A program made the translations under genes and the position numbers. 64,000 bases of DNA from Deltaproteobacteria bacterium (GTDB lineage: Bacteria; Desulfobacterota; Binatia; UTPRO1). This document shows positions 1 to 12,439 of the stretch, piece after piece. The stretch is taken from NCBI GenBank assembly GCA_016200545.1, contig JACQEO010000049.1:43767-107766 (forward strand), in the 5' to 3' direction. The first letter of the stretch is position 1. Every line of letters starts with the position of its first letter. Under the pieces are notes generated by a model. It saw only the letters and a list, made by a program, of their open reading frames with translations. It searched no databases and was not told the origin of the DNA.

Positions 1-423
1 CGTGCCGCCGGCGTCGGAGCCCGCCGACGGCTCCGTCAAGCCGAAGCCCCAGAGCCGCACGCCGCTGCAAAGGTCGGGCAGATAGCGCCGCTTCTGCGCC
101 TCGGAACCAAAGTAGTAGAGCGGTCCGATGCCGAGGGAATTCTCGGCGGCCACGGTCGCGGCATGGGAGCCGTCGACGCGAGCGATCTCCTCGACCGCGA
201 TGATGTACGACAGGTAGTCGAGGCCGTGGCCGCCGTAGTCCGGGGACACCGTCATGCCGAAGAGTCCGAGCTCGCCCATGGCGCGCGTCAGCTCGCACGA
301 AAACTCCTCGTTCCGATCGAGCTCCGCGGCGCGTGGCGCGATCTCGCGCTCCGCGAACTCGCGCACCGTTCGCCGCAACATGTCCTGCTCGGGCGAGAGG
401 TCGAAGTTCACGGCGGGCACCAT
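1..423 (-). CDS. Acyl-CoA dehydrogenase, N-terminal part (runs off left edge)
   Basis: The minus-strand frame is open from an ATG at 423 to base 1 (141 codons, no stop), so only the N-terminal third of the protein is visible. The start reads MVPAVNFDLSPEQDMLRRTV, followed by FAEREIAPRAAELDR, MGELGLFG, the GGHG loop, and a GFGLTEPSAGSDAGGT segment at the cut. This is the classic acyl-CoA dehydrogenase pattern: a helical N-terminal domain followed by the FAD/substrate-binding TEP.AGSD motif. The family catalyses FAD-dependent alpha,beta-dehydrogenation of acyl-CoA thioesters in fatty-acid or amino-acid degradation. The substrate cannot be told from this part, and the catalytic base lies outside the window. 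Confidence 0.9.
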   Translation of the reverse strand, partial: MVPAVNFDLSPEQDMLRRTVREFAEREIAPRAAELDRNEEFSCELTRAMGELGLFGMTVSPDYGGHGLDYLSYIIAVEEIARVDGSHAATVAAENSLGIGPLYYFGSEAQKRRYLPDLCSGVRLWGFGLTEPSAGSDAGGT

Positions 424-526
424 AAGCCAGCCCCGCGCGGCCACGCAAGCAACCGCGAGGCGCTGGATGACGTCGCTGCGTTCCTTCGCGCGCCGGTCGC
501 CGTTCGGCGCTCACGGGGTCACGGGC

Positions 527-559
527 AAAAAAAAGGAAGCGCACGCATCGCGCTTCCTT
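527..559 (-). terminator. Rho-independent terminator of the zinc-ribbon gene
   Basis: A perfect 10-bp inverted repeat (AAGGAAGCGC at 533-542, GCGCTTCCTT at 550-559) encloses a 7-nt loop. Read on the minus strand it is followed by eight T residues (527-534 as A on plus). It lies about 25 bp past the stop of the minus-strand zinc-ribbon gene. Confidence 0.9.
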
Positions 560-583
560 GGGAAGATGGAGGGAGAAGAGAGC

Positions 584-766
584 TTAGTGCTTGTGCTCGA
601 CCTTCTTGCCGTACGTAACGTCGCCTTTGTCGACCCGCAGCGAGAAGCCGCATTCGGGATTGGTACAGACCCACGCCTTGAACATCACGGACGCGCCCTC
701 TTGACCGTAGTCGGACAACGGTATCAACAGTCCGTTATTGCACTTCTGGCACTTTGGCAGCTCCAT
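584..766 (-). CDS. Small zinc-ribbon protein (60 aa)
   Basis: A 60-residue protein starting MELPKCQKCNNGLLIPLSDY. The frame is open further upstream, but this ATG has a strong AGGAGG about 7 nt before it, so I take it as the start. Two Cys pairs (CQKC near residue 6 and C-TNPE-C near residue 38) form a likely single zinc ribbon; the C-terminus is basic and His-containing (KKVEHKH). No enzymatic motif is visible. It stands alone as a monocistronic unit ending in a strong terminator. The role is unknown; a nucleic-acid or protein adaptor role is only a guess from the fold. Confidence 0.75.
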   Translation of the reverse strand: MELPKCQKCNNGLLIPLSDYGQEGASVMFKAWVCTNPECGFSLRVDKGDVTYGKKVEHKH

Positions 767-920
767 CTCCACGCCTCCTTTTCGACTCCAAGCGCCCCAT
801 GCGCTGCACCTTATCGTAGCGACTGACGGAAACGCAAGGCGCGAAGTTGCCACGCACGATGCGTCGATCGCTCGATTCGCGATGGCGGATGCGGATCGCG
901 CAGGCGCTGGCCGCGGCGTC

Positions 921-1535
921 TCAGCGCGAGCAGTTGCCTCCGGTGCATTGGGAGAAGTCGAAAACGCAGCCGACGCAGTTCAGGTTTCCGGCGCCGCTAT
1001 CGCAGAAGGAGGCGCAGCTCTTGCCGTCGAGATTGCCGGGCTCACACTCCTCCGTTCCCTCGATGCTGCCATTCCCGCACACTTGGTTCGCGATCGGAGT
1101 ACTGGTGGAGACGGGCGTCAAAGTGTGACTGGGCACGGGGGTCGTGGTCGGCTCGGGAAGGGCGGTGCCGCCTGGACGCGAACCATCGCAGCGGAAGTTG
1201 AAATCGGGATTGCCGGCGTCGCTGCCAATCGGGTAACAGCGCTGCTGCGCGCTGTCCACCTTGCGCCGGCAGATGAGCGCGATCTTGACGCAGTGATTGG
1301 GGTTCGTCGAGTCCGGCGAAGGGCATGGCTCCGGTTGCGTCGCGTCCGGCACGACAAAGGCGTCGCTTTGGCACGGACCGTCGGGCGAGACGCCGCATTG
1401 CTCGCAGAGACCGCCGTTCGACGAGCCACCGCCCCCCCCGCAGCTCGCGACGATCGTCGCCGTCACGGCCGCCACCAGGAGTAGGAGCAATCCGAGCGAC
1501 CGATACTGCTCCGCCATCAACCGCGTTCTACCCAT
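921..1535 (-). CDS. Cys-rich secreted lipoprotein with CGNG/EECEPGN motif
   Basis: About 204 aa. The chosen ATG has GGAGG 5 nt upstream. After MGRTRLMAEQYRS comes a hydrophobic stretch ending in a lipobox-like VASC followed by five glycines, so the protein is probably lipid-anchored. The mature part contains scattered Cys, a short PT/S-rich linker (TTTPVPSHTLTPVSTSTP) and a C-terminal Cys module beginning CGNGSIEGTEECEPGN and ending in NCVGC. This module resembles the Cys-rich repeats (DUF4215-like) common in myxobacterial and related surface proteins. No enzymatic motif is visible. Function unknown; a surface-exposed structural or binding role is inferred. Confidence 0.75.
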   Translation of the reverse strand: MGRTRLMAEQYRSLGLLLLLVAAVTATIVASCGGGGGSSNGGLCEQCGVSPDGPCQSDAFVVPDATQPEPCPSPDSTNPNHCVKIALICRRKVDSAQQRCYPIGSDAGNPDFNFRCDGSRPGGTALPEPTTTPVPSHTLTPVSTSTPIANQVCGNGSIEGTEECEPGNLDGKSCASFCDSGAGNLNCVGCVFDFSQCTGGNCSR

Positions 1536-1734
1536 GTCGCCTCCGTGCGCATGTGCGCCGTGCCGCTGAGGTATCAAGTCGCCGGGTCGGGATCAATTAC
1601 GGTTACGGCCGGAGCGACGAGCCATCAACCCAGGAGCGAGCGTCGAAGGACGCCGAAGGTGACGCATCCGGCGACGACAGTAGCGAAGCGCATCACCGAA
1701 ACGGACCCGCGGCGAGACATCTGAGCCTGAGCGA

Positions 1735-2736
1735 TCAGGATGGTGCGTCGCGCGCGAGCTCGCCGCCGCAGCTCGAGCCGGCGCCCGCCGTGCAGCCGAA
1801 GCAATGGCCCGCGGTGACGATCGGCAAGCCGGTGAGATCGTCGCACGAGGCGAGCGTCCAGATCGTCGCCGCGGCGTCGCTCCCTGCGAGCGGCAGGGTC
1901 AGCATTTGATTGAAGTCGCAGTCGTAGAGGGCGCCATCCCAGCCGACGCTCAGCAGCGAGCGACACATCAACCCCTCGACCGTCGCCGGATTGAAGTGAT
2001 TGACCAGGAGCCCGAGATAGCTCGCAAGTCGCCCTTCACGCCGCAGCGTCTCGGCGAAGCGTTCGATCGGCATGTTGGTGATCGTCAGCAAGCGATGAAA
2101 CTCGATGCCGAAGAGCGCTGCCAGCTCGGTCTTGTACCGCGCCTCGAGGTCGGCCTGGGGGGGTGGCAGGAAGGCACCGACCGGATTGTAGACGAGGTCG
2201 AGTCGGAGCTCCGACCCGGCGCCGCCGTAGCCGAGGCGATTTAGTGCCCGCAGAGCCGCGATGCTCTGGTCAAAGACTCCGCGGCCGCGCTGACGATCGA
2301 CGTTCTCCGCCGTGTAGCAGGGGAGCGAGCAGATCAGCTCGACCTCGTACTCGCGGTAGAATTCGGGCAGGTCTTCCATGCCGGGCACGAAGAGCACGGT
2401 GAGGTTACAGCGCACCAATACGCGGCGTCCAAGACGGCGCGCACCGCGGACGAGATCGCGAAAGCTCGGGTTCAGCTCGGGCGCACCGCCGGTCAAGTCG
2501 ACCGCTGTTATCGCCCGACTCGCGGCGAGGAGCGCAAGGACGCGCGCCGCGGTCGTGGGGCGCATGATCTCCCTGCGCGTCGGCCCGGCGTCGACGTGGC
2601 AGTGGTGGCACGCCTGATTGCAGAGCTTCCCGACATTCACCTGCAGCGTCGTCACGATGCCGCGCGTGAGCGGCGCGAGCCCGTGCTCCTCGAGCGTGGC
2701 GTGGAAATTCGGCGGCGAAGCCCGACACGGGATCAC
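1735..2736 (-). CDS. arsS: Arsenosugar biosynthesis radical SAM protein ArsS
   Basis: A radical SAM enzyme of the ArsS family (C-terminal DUF3641). The 4Fe-4S/SAM motif CNQACHHC follows a typical LQVNVGKLCN start, with VDLTGGAPELNP (the GGxP-type SAM loop) behind it. The C-terminal half has LLSVGWDGALYDCDFNQML and the diagnostic HCFGCTAGAGSSCGG cluster. The family forms the C-As bond of oxo-arsenosugars by transferring the 5'-deoxyadenosyl group to a methylated arsenical. I prefer a GTG start at 2736 (AGGA 8 nt upstream) over the ATG at 2814, because the extra 26 residues look like translated leader. All the cysteines are encoded as Cys, unlike the selenocysteine forms known in this family. 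No arsM or arsR is in view. Confidence 0.9.
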   Translation of the reverse strand: MIPCRASPPNFHATLEEHGLAPLTRGIVTTLQVNVGKLCNQACHHCHVDAGPTRREIMRPTTAARVLALLAASRAITAVDLTGGAPELNPSFRDLVRGARRLGRRVLVRCNLTVLFVPGMEDLPEFYREYEVELICSLPCYTAENVDRQRGRGVFDQSIAALRALNRLGYGGAGSELRLDLVYNPVGAFLPPPQADLEARYKTELAALFGIEFHRLLTITNMPIERFAETLRREGRLASYLGLLVNHFNPATVEGLMCRSLLSVGWDGALYDCDFNQMLTLPLAGSDAAATIWTLASCDDLTGLPIVTAGHCFGCTAGAGSSCGGELARDAPS

Positions 2737-2900
2737 GGCCGCAGTCCTAGCACGGTTGCACGGCCGGTTCACGGTCGCCGCGGCCGCCCCGTGACGTCCA
2801 CCGTCACGCGGCATCGAACCTGGGCGATGCGTGGGCGCGACGCGGCGATGCTGATCGTGAGGCCCTCGACGGCGGCCTCTGGGCAGGGAAAGATGCGGTC

Positions 2901-3746
2901 ATGGCGTTGAGCGTTCCGTATTTGGGGCACGGGCTCGGGCTGCGCACGCAGCACTATCCGCAGATCACGGACGGGACGGCGCGCGCGGACTGGTTCGAGG
3001 TCATCTCCGAGAACTTCATGTTGCCGGGGGGCCGTCCGTTGGCGGTCCTCGCGCGCACCCGCGAGCTGGCGCCGGTCGTGCTCCACGGTGTGTCGCTGTC
3101 GCTCGGCTCGACGGATCCTTTGAGCGCGGTCTACTTCGACGAGCTCGCCGCGCTCGCGCGCCGCTTCGAGCCGGCGTGGATCTCGGATCATCTCTGCTGG
3201 GGCAGCGTCGGCGACCACTACGCCCACGACCTCCTGCCGCTGCCGTTCACCGAGGAAGCGCTGGCGCACGTCGCGGCGCGCGTCACGGCGGTGCAGGAGC
3301 GCCTCGGCCGACAGATTCTCGTCGAGAACGTCTCGAGCTATCTCACGTACGCGCACTCGGTGATGCCGGAGTGGGAATTTCTCGCGGGACTCGCCGACCG
3401 CGCCGACTGCGGCATCCTTCTCGACGTCAACAACATCTACGTGAGCGCGTGCAATCATGGCTTCGATGCGGCGACGTACGTCGCCGCGATCCCGGCGGCG
3501 CGGGTCGGGCAGATCCACCTCGCCGGGCACACCGACAAAGGGACGCACCTCCTCGACAGCCACGTCGGGCCGGTGCCCGACCCGGTGTGGGACTTGTATC
3601 GCCTGGCGCTGCGGCAGTGCGGGCGGGTGTCGACGCTGGTCGAGTGGGACGAGGAGATCCCCGAGTTTCCGGTGCTCGCCGCCGAGGCGGAGCGGGCACG
3701 TGCCGTCGAGGCGGAGGTTCTCGGAGCGTATGCCGAATCTGCGTGA
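2901..3746 (+). CDS. DUF692 family multinuclear iron oxidase (MNIO, BufB-like)
   Basis: 281 aa, a TIM-barrel DUF692 protein. Visible metal-site and family motifs are HGVSLSLG, ISDHLCW, LVENVSSY, DVNNIYVSACNHGFD, IHLAGHT and DSHVGPVPDPVW. Members (MbnB, TglH, BufB, ChrH) use two or three irons to modify cysteines in ribosomal peptides, usually with a partner protein. The ATG at 2901 begins a set of tightly coupled plus-strand genes: its 3' end overlaps the DUF2063 partner by 17 bp, as is usual for BufB/BufC. The usual short Cys-rich precursor upstream is absent; only the divergent arsS lies there. The substrate is therefore unknown. Confidence 0.9.
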   Translation: MALSVPYLGHGLGLRTQHYPQITDGTARADWFEVISENFMLPGGRPLAVLARTRELAPVVLHGVSLSLGSTDPLSAVYFDELAALARRFEPAWISDHLCWGSVGDHYAHDLLPLPFTEEALAHVAARVTAVQERLGRQILVENVSSYLTYAHSVMPEWEFLAGLADRADCGILLDVNNIYVSACNHGFDAATYVAAIPAARVGQIHLAGHTDKGTHLLDSHVGPVPDPVWDLYRLALRQCGRVSTLVEWDEEIPEFPVLAAEAERARAVEAEVLGAYAESA

Positions 3747-4514
3747 GCTCCAGCTGGCGTTCTTCCGCGCCCTCGACAGCGGCACCGCGGGGACGACGGA
3801 TCCCGATCCGGCTCTCCTCGCCGTGATCGAGAGCCGCGGTGCCCTCGACGCGGCGGCACGCGTCGACGTCTACGCGCAGATGTACTGGATGCGGATCGCC
3901 GACGCGCTGCTGGAGGATTTCCCGCGTGTCGCGGCGCTCGTCGGCGATGCGCGCTTCCACGCCCTTGCGCGCGCCTATCTCACGGCGACGCCTTCGCGCC
4001 ATGCGTCGCTGCGCTACGTCGGGAGCGGCTTCGCCGATTTTCTCGCGACACGCGCGTCGGCGGAGGTGCCGCCGTTCGTTCCCGATGTCGCGCGTCTGGA
4101 GTGGGCACGACTCGCGGTCTTCTACGCGCCTGACGCTGCGGTGCTGACGCTCGCCGATCTCCAGCGTGTGCCGCCGGGGGAGTGGGCCGCGCTGCGCCTG
4201 CATCCGGTGCCGGCGCTGCAAATCCTCGAGGTGCGCTGGCCGGCACACACGATCTGGGCGGCCGCAGGCGACGCGAGCGACACGTGGAAGCCGGGCGGGA
4301 CCATGTTGCGTGTCTGGCGCGACGAGTTCCGTGTCTATCAGTCGCCGATGGACGCCGCTGAGATCGCCGCGCTCGTGGTGCTGCGTGCCAGGGGCACCTT
4401 CGGCGACATGTGCACGGCGCTCGCCGCCACGGTGCCGGCCGAGGACGCCGCCGCGCACGCGGGCGCGCTGTTGCTGCGCTGGATCGACGACCACGTTCTG
4501 GCGGCGCCGGCGCC

Positions 4515-4518
<4 letters not shown>
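3730..4518 (+). CDS. DUF2063 (BufC-like) partner of the MNIO enzyme
   Basis: About 262 aa, starting [16 protein letters not shown]. The frame is open further upstream, but the start within the 3' end of the DUF692 gene fits the family. The N-terminal domain (residues about 1-100) has [20 protein letters not shown] and a [10 protein letters not shown] segment typical of DUF2063, annotated elsewhere as a putative DNA-binding domain. In characterised MNIO systems this protein recruits the precursor peptide to the oxidase. Its stop overlaps the GTG of the next gene (GTGA), so the three genes are probably co-translated. Confidence 0.85.
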
Positions 4519-6872
<2,354 letters not shown>

Positions 6873-6937
6873 GCGCGCCGGCGATTTGAGATCGGCCGCG
6901 GGTCCGGGATATGGCTGGGACGCGGGGAGGACTAGTG

Positions 6938-8974
6938 ATGGAGCGGGCCACGCAATCGCTCGAGCAGCTCAGCATCAACACCATCCGCACGCTCGCCATC
7001 GATGCCGTGCAGAAGGCGAACTCGGGGCATCCCGGGTTGCCGCTGGGAGCGGCGCCGATGGCGTACGCGCTCTGGCAACGCCATCTGCGGCACAATCCGC
7101 GCAACCCGCACTGGCCGGACCGAGACCGCTTCGTGCTCTCGGCGGGACACGGCAGCATGTTGCTGTACTGCCTCCTGTACCTCACCGGCTACGACCTCGA
7201 GCTCGACGATCTGCGGGCGTTCCGACAGTGGGGGAGCCGCACCCCGGGACATCCGGAGATCCATCTCACGGCGGGTGTTGAGGCGACGACAGGCCCGCTC
7301 GGACAGGGTGCCGGCAACGCCGTCGGCATGGCGATGGCCGAGCGCGCGCTCGCGCATCGCTTCAACCGCCCGGACCACACGATCGTCGATCATCGGACGT
7401 ACGCCATCGTCTCGGACGGCGACCTCATGGAGGGCGTCTCCTGCGAGGCCAGCTCGCTCGCCGGGCACCTCCGGCTCGGCAAGCTCATCTTCCTCTACGA
7501 CAGCAACGGCATCTCCCTCGACGGTCCGACCTCGCTCGCGTTCTCGCGCGAGGACGTCGGCGCGCGCTACGCCGCGTACGGCTGGCAGGTCCTGCACGTC
7601 GAGCACGGCGACACCGACGTCGCCGCGATCGACGCCGCCCTCAGCGAGGCCGAGGCGGACACGACGCGTCCCTCGATCCTCGTCGTGCAGACGACGATCG
7701 GCTACGGCTCGCCGCACAAGCACGGCACCTCCGAAGCGCACGGCAGTCCGCTCGGTGTCGAGGAGGTGAAGCTCACGAAACAGGCGCTTGGGTTCGACCC
7801 CGAGCGTTCGTTCGCCGCGCCCGCGGCGGCGCTGGCGCACTTTCGCGAAGCGGTTGACCGCGGCCGCGAGGCCGAGCAGGCGTGGAGTCGCCGCTTCGAC
7901 GCCTATGCCGCCGCGCAGCCGGACCTCGCCGCCGAGTTCCGCCGCGCACTCGCGGGCGAGTTGCCCGAGGGCTGGGACGGCGACCTCCCGACCTTCGGCC
8001 AAGGTGACGCCCAGGCGACGCGTCAGGCATCGGGGAAGGCGCTGAACGCGCTCGCCAAGCGTGTTCCCGAAATCATCGGCGGCGACGCCGATCTCTCGGT
8101 ATCGACGAGCACCGCCCTCAAGGACGCCGGCTCGTTCGACGGTCAGACCGGCGCCGGCCGCAACCTCCACTTCGGGGTCCGCGAGCACGCCATGGGCGCG
8201 ATCGCGAACGGTATCGCCTATCACCACGGCCTGCGCCCGTTCGTCGCAACCTTCTTCTGCTTCTCCGACTATATGCGGCCGTCCGTGCGCCTCGCGGCGT
8301 TGAACGGGCTGCCGGTCGTCTTCGTGTGGACGCACGACTCGATCGCGCTTGGTGAGGACGGTCCGACGCATCAACCGGTCGAGCACCTGATGTCGCTGCG
8401 TGCGATGCCGAACCTCGCCGTCGTCCGCCCGGCCGATGCCAATGAGACGGTGCAGGCCTGGCGCTGGGCGCTGACGCAGCGCACCCGGCCGGTGGCGCTC
8501 GTGCTGGGGCGGCAAAAGCTGCCGATACTCGATCGTACCCGACTCGGTGCTGGCGCCGATGTGGCACGCGGCGCGTACGTGCTCGCCGATGCCGACGGCG
8601 GCGCGCCCGACGCGATCCTGATCGCCACCGGCTCCGAGGTATCACTGGCGCTCGCGGCGCGCGCGCAGCTCGCGCAAGACGGCATTCGCACGCGCGTCGT
8701 CTCGATGCCATGCTGGGACGCGTTCGCCGAACAAGATCCAGCCTACCGGGATGCGGTGCTGCCGCCGTCGGTCGTGGCGCGCATATCGATCGAGGCAGGT
8801 GTCACCTTCGGCTGGGAACACTGGATCGGCGAGCGCGGGATCGCGATCGGCGTCGATCGCTACGGCGCCTCGGCACCCGGCGAGGTCGTGCTCGCGGAGC
8901 TCGGGTTCACGCCCGAGCGCGTGGCGGGGGTGGCACGCGACCTCGTCCAGCGTCTACGCTCGTCGCGACGGTAG
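6938..8974 (+). CDS. tkt: Transketolase
   Basis: 678 aa, the usual length for transketolase. The ATG of [10 protein letters not shown] follows GGGGAGG. Motifs include [19 protein letters not shown] near the N-terminus, [14 protein letters not shown], the thiamine-diphosphate motif [33 protein letters not shown], and in the pyrimidine domain [18 protein letters not shown] and [20 protein letters not shown]. It transfers two-carbon units between ketose and aldose phosphates in the pentose phosphate or Calvin cycle. It lies 65 bp downstream of the DUF255 gene and may be read with it, though the spacing and its own RBS allow independent expression. No other pentose phosphate gene is nearby. Confidence 0.97.
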   Translation: MERATQSLEQLSINTIRTLAIDAVQKANSGHPGLPLGAAPMAYALWQRHLRHNPRNPHWPDRDRFVLSAGHGSMLLYCLLYLTGYDLELDDLRAFRQWGSRTPGHPEIHLTAGVEATTGPLGQGAGNAVGMAMAERALAHRFNRPDHTIVDHRTYAIVSDGDLMEGVSCEASSLAGHLRLGKLIFLYDSNGISLDGPTSLAFSREDVGARYAAYGWQVLHVEHGDTDVAAIDAALSEAEADTTRPSILVVQTTIGYGSPHKHGTSEAHGSPLGVEEVKLTKQALGFDPERSFAAPAAALAHFREAVDRGREAEQAWSRRFDAYAAAQPDLAAEFRRALAGELPEGWDGDLPTFGQGDAQATRQASGKALNALAKRVPEIIGGDADLSVSTSTALKDAGSFDGQTGAGRNLHFGVREHAMGAIANGIAYHHGLRPFVATFFCFSDYMRPSVRLAALNGLPVVFVWTHDSIALGEDGPTHQPVEHLMSLRAMPNLAVVRPADANETVQAWRWALTQRTRPVALVLGRQKLPILDRTRLGAGADVARGAYVLADADGGAPDAILIATGSEVSLALAARAQLAQDGIRTRVVSMPCWDAFAEQDPAYRDAVLPPSVVARISIEAGVTFGWEHWIGERGIAIGVDRYGASAPGEVVLAELGFTPERVAGVARDLVQRLRSSRR

Positions 8975-9089
8975 GGGCGCGGTCAGGCGCGCAACGGCGA
9001 GCGCGCCAGCATCGAGCTCGCGAGCAGCGCGACGCCGAGCGTCAATGGATCGCTCGCGTCGCCGGATCCCGCGTCGGCGTCCGCCGCGT

Positions 9090-10097
9090 TCACACCCGAC
9101 GGCGCGTGCGTGCGGAGGGTGCGAGCACGCGCCCGAGCCACGCGGCCGTGGTACCGGCGGGCACCCCGACGACGGCGCCCACGAGCGCGGCGCCGATCAC
9201 GTCGCGAATCCCGGGATGGCCCGCGCCCTCGGCGGTGAAGACGAGCGCCGCCGCGCAGGCACTCGCCGTCACCATCGTCGCGGTCGACCCGGCGCTGGGA
9301 TCCCACCAGAGATCGAGCACGAGGGCAGCGAATACGGCCAGCACCGCCCCCGCGTAGAGGAGCGCTGCCGGCGGAGTCCGGTCACGGTAGACGGTCGCGA
9401 TCGCGGTCGCGCCCTGGTCGCCGGTGAGGGTCACGTCGGCGACGTGCATCGCCCCGCTGCCGACGTCGACGACGTGCATCGCGGAGAGGTGTTCGAAATG
9501 GCTCGGGGCCGTGCCGCGTCGTCCGAGTCGCCGCATCCGCCAGCTGTCACCGAGCTCGCCGGAGAGCTGCTCGTGGACTCCGCCGTCGTCGACGAGATCG
9601 ACGTCGTAGTGGACCGTCCGATCACGCCGGTCCGATGCCAGCGGCAGGTGGGCGTCGACGACGACGTCGACGCGCGACTCCCGGTCGGCCGTGGCGACGA
9701 GCACACCCTTCGCGGCGGCGGTGAGCGGCAGCTGTCGCAGCGGTGCGCCGGGAAAGAGCCGAACCGCGAAGGGGTATGCGAGCACGACGATCGCGACCAC
9801 CCCCGCCGCGATGGCGACCGCCAGCGACACGCGCCCGTCGTGCTCGTCGGCGACGAGCGGCGCAATGACGATGAAGGAGCCGAGCACCAAGAACGCTACG
9901 ACCGCGACCGCCGCCGCAACGCCGTCCGGTACCAACTCGAGTGCGTCGAGTAGCATGGTCACGGCGAGAACCGTGACGGCGACTGTCGGCGGCACCCATG
10001 AGCGCAGCGCGTCGGCGACGAGAAGGCGGCGGATCGAAGGCGGGCGCGAACGCGGGGCGCGCGCTCCGGAACGAGGACGCGATGCCGTACGGCGCAT
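9090..10097 (-). CDS. Multi-pass membrane protein of unknown function
   Basis: About 335 aa starting MRRTASRPRSG (AGGA just upstream; the frame extends 14 codons further). A basic N-terminus leads into three hydrophobic segments (residues about 40-125). A soluble domain of roughly 110 residues containing an HEQLSGELGDSWR segment follows, then three more hydrophobic segments near the C-terminus (ALLYAGAVLAVFAALVLDLW and after). I do not recognise the family and no catalytic motif is apparent. It is convergent with transketolase and stands apart from its neighbours. The codon pattern is normal for the window, so I believe the gene is real. Confidence 0.6.
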   Translation of the reverse strand: MRRTASRPRSGARAPRSRPPSIRRLLVADALRSWVPPTVAVTVLAVTMLLDALELVPDGVAAAVAVVAFLVLGSFIVIAPLVADEHDGRVSLAVAIAAGVVAIVVLAYPFAVRLFPGAPLRQLPLTAAAKGVLVATADRESRVDVVVDAHLPLASDRRDRTVHYDVDLVDDGGVHEQLSGELGDSWRMRRLGRRGTAPSHFEHLSAMHVVDVGSGAMHVADVTLTGDQGATAIATVYRDRTPPAALLYAGAVLAVFAALVLDLWWDPSAGSTATMVTASACAAALVFTAEGAGHPGIRDVIGAALVGAVVGVPAGTTAAWLGRVLAPSARTRRRV

Positions 10098-10176
10098 GCA
10101 TCCTGCTATATGAAGAAGTGCGGGCGGCGGCAAATTCACCGCGCCGAGCGCAGGGCGGCGTCGCCGCCGCGCCGGA

Positions 10177-10512
10177 TCAGCCGGCGGCGCGGCGGAGACG
10201 GTAGGCGGCGGCGACGGCAGTGTGTGGCGCCGCGGCGACGGGACGGCGCCGCGCTTGATCCTGCCGCCAACGCGTCAAGCCTTCGCGGATGTGCTCCGGA
10301 TCGAGATCGAGGGCGTAGCAAATGTTCTCGAACGAAAAGATCCACGTGTTGTCGTGCGAGTCGAACCATTCGCAGGTCTCGCCGAAGAGGCGGCGACCGC
10401 GGCGATTGGTTGCGAACGCGTAGTGTTGATAGCTGCGCACCGCCTCCTCCAGGATCGCCAGCACGAGACGTCGCTCGCGTTCGAGAGGAACCGTTCCGGC
10501 TTCTGAGCTCAT
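10177..10512 (-). CDS. Small conserved protein, paralogue of the gene at 23896-24381
   Basis: 111 aa, starting MSSEAGTVPLERERR. Its ATG overlaps the stop of the receiver gene (ATGA), so the two are translationally coupled. The central region (AILEEAVRSYQHYA, then WIFSFENICYALDLDPEHIR) is clearly similar to the protein encoded at 23896-24381 (AVLEDAIRCFQEYF, WPFSFNNVCDALSIDPDCMR). It is mostly helical with no signal peptide. The WxFSFxNxCxALxIDPxxxR stretch might be a small DNA- or protein-binding helical domain, but this is a guess. Coupling to a response regulator suggests a role in signalling or transcription control. Confidence 0.75.
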   Translation of the reverse strand: MSSEAGTVPLERERRLVLAILEEAVRSYQHYAFATNRRGRRLFGETCEWFDSHDNTWIFSFENICYALDLDPEHIREGLTRWRQDQARRRPVAAAPHTAVAAAYRLRRAAG

Positions 10513-10910
10513 CGTTGCTCCTGTCGCAATGTGGGTTGGGAGTCGGCCATCGGCACGCGCTCGTCCGCGATCTCGGCGAGCATTCCCGCCAGGACCGGGG
10601 CATCGAACGGTTTCGAGAGCAGCCGCGCGCCGCATTGGGCCGCTTGCGCCACCAAGTGATCATCGGCGAACGCGGAGATGAGGATCACTCGCTGCGTCGG
10701 ACGATCACGCTGCAGTTCGGAGACCAGCTCGGTCCCGAGGATCAGCGGCATCCGTACGTCGCAGATGACCACGTCGTACGACTGCCGCAGGCAGCGCTCG
10801 AATCCTACCAGGCCATCGCTCACCCAGTCCGTCGTGTGACCGAGCTCGCCGAGCACCTCACCGAGGTAGCGACAGAACGTGCGATCGTCGTCGATGATCA
10901 AGACGCGCAT
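10509..10910 (-). CDS. Single-domain response regulator (receiver only)
   Basis: 133 aa, a CheY-like receiver domain and little else. It starts MRVLIIDDDRTFCRYLGEVL, with the acidic pair in IIDDD, the phospho-acceptor Asp in VVICDVRMP (about residue 51), the conserved Ser in VILISAF and Lys in LLSKPFDAPVL. There is no output domain, so it must act through a partner; the small protein coupled downstream is a candidate. The nearest kinase is the NtrB-like gene at 12436, but that one is directly coupled to its own NtrC-type regulator. Confidence 0.9.
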   Translation of the reverse strand: MRVLIIDDDRTFCRYLGEVLGELGHTTDWVSDGLVGFERCLRQSYDVVICDVRMPLILGTELVSELQRDRPTQRVILISAFADDHLVAQAAQCGARLLSKPFDAPVLAGMLAEIADERVPMADSQPTLRQEQR

Positions 10911-11098
10911 TCGAGAGCGAGGACAGCAACGACGATGCCAAGGCGCTCGGCGCCGGAATCGCGTGTCTTTTCGCCGTCCCTATCGCGCTCCTCCAGCGCG
11001 AAGCGCACACCTTCTCGCGCTGGCGTCGCGGCTGATCGAGGAATACCAAGCGCTTACGCCGATGAGACCGAATGGCGCCGGAGGTGGGGCGAAAGGCC

Positions 11099-12435
<1,337 letters not shown>

Positions 12436-12439
<4 letters not shown>

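Noticed and set aside
1735..1800. Selenocysteine in the ArsS C-terminus
   Set aside because: Some ArsS proteins use Sec, but here the Cys cluster is complete with ordinary Cys codons and no in-frame TGA is needed.
2737..2900. Bufferin-type precursor peptide upstream of the MNIO gene
   Set aside because: No start codon followed by a signal peptide and Cys-rich core is present in the intergenic gap.
6932..8515. 527-codon minus-strand frame opposite transketolase
   Set aside because: Shadow of the intact plus-strand transketolase; no recognised motif.
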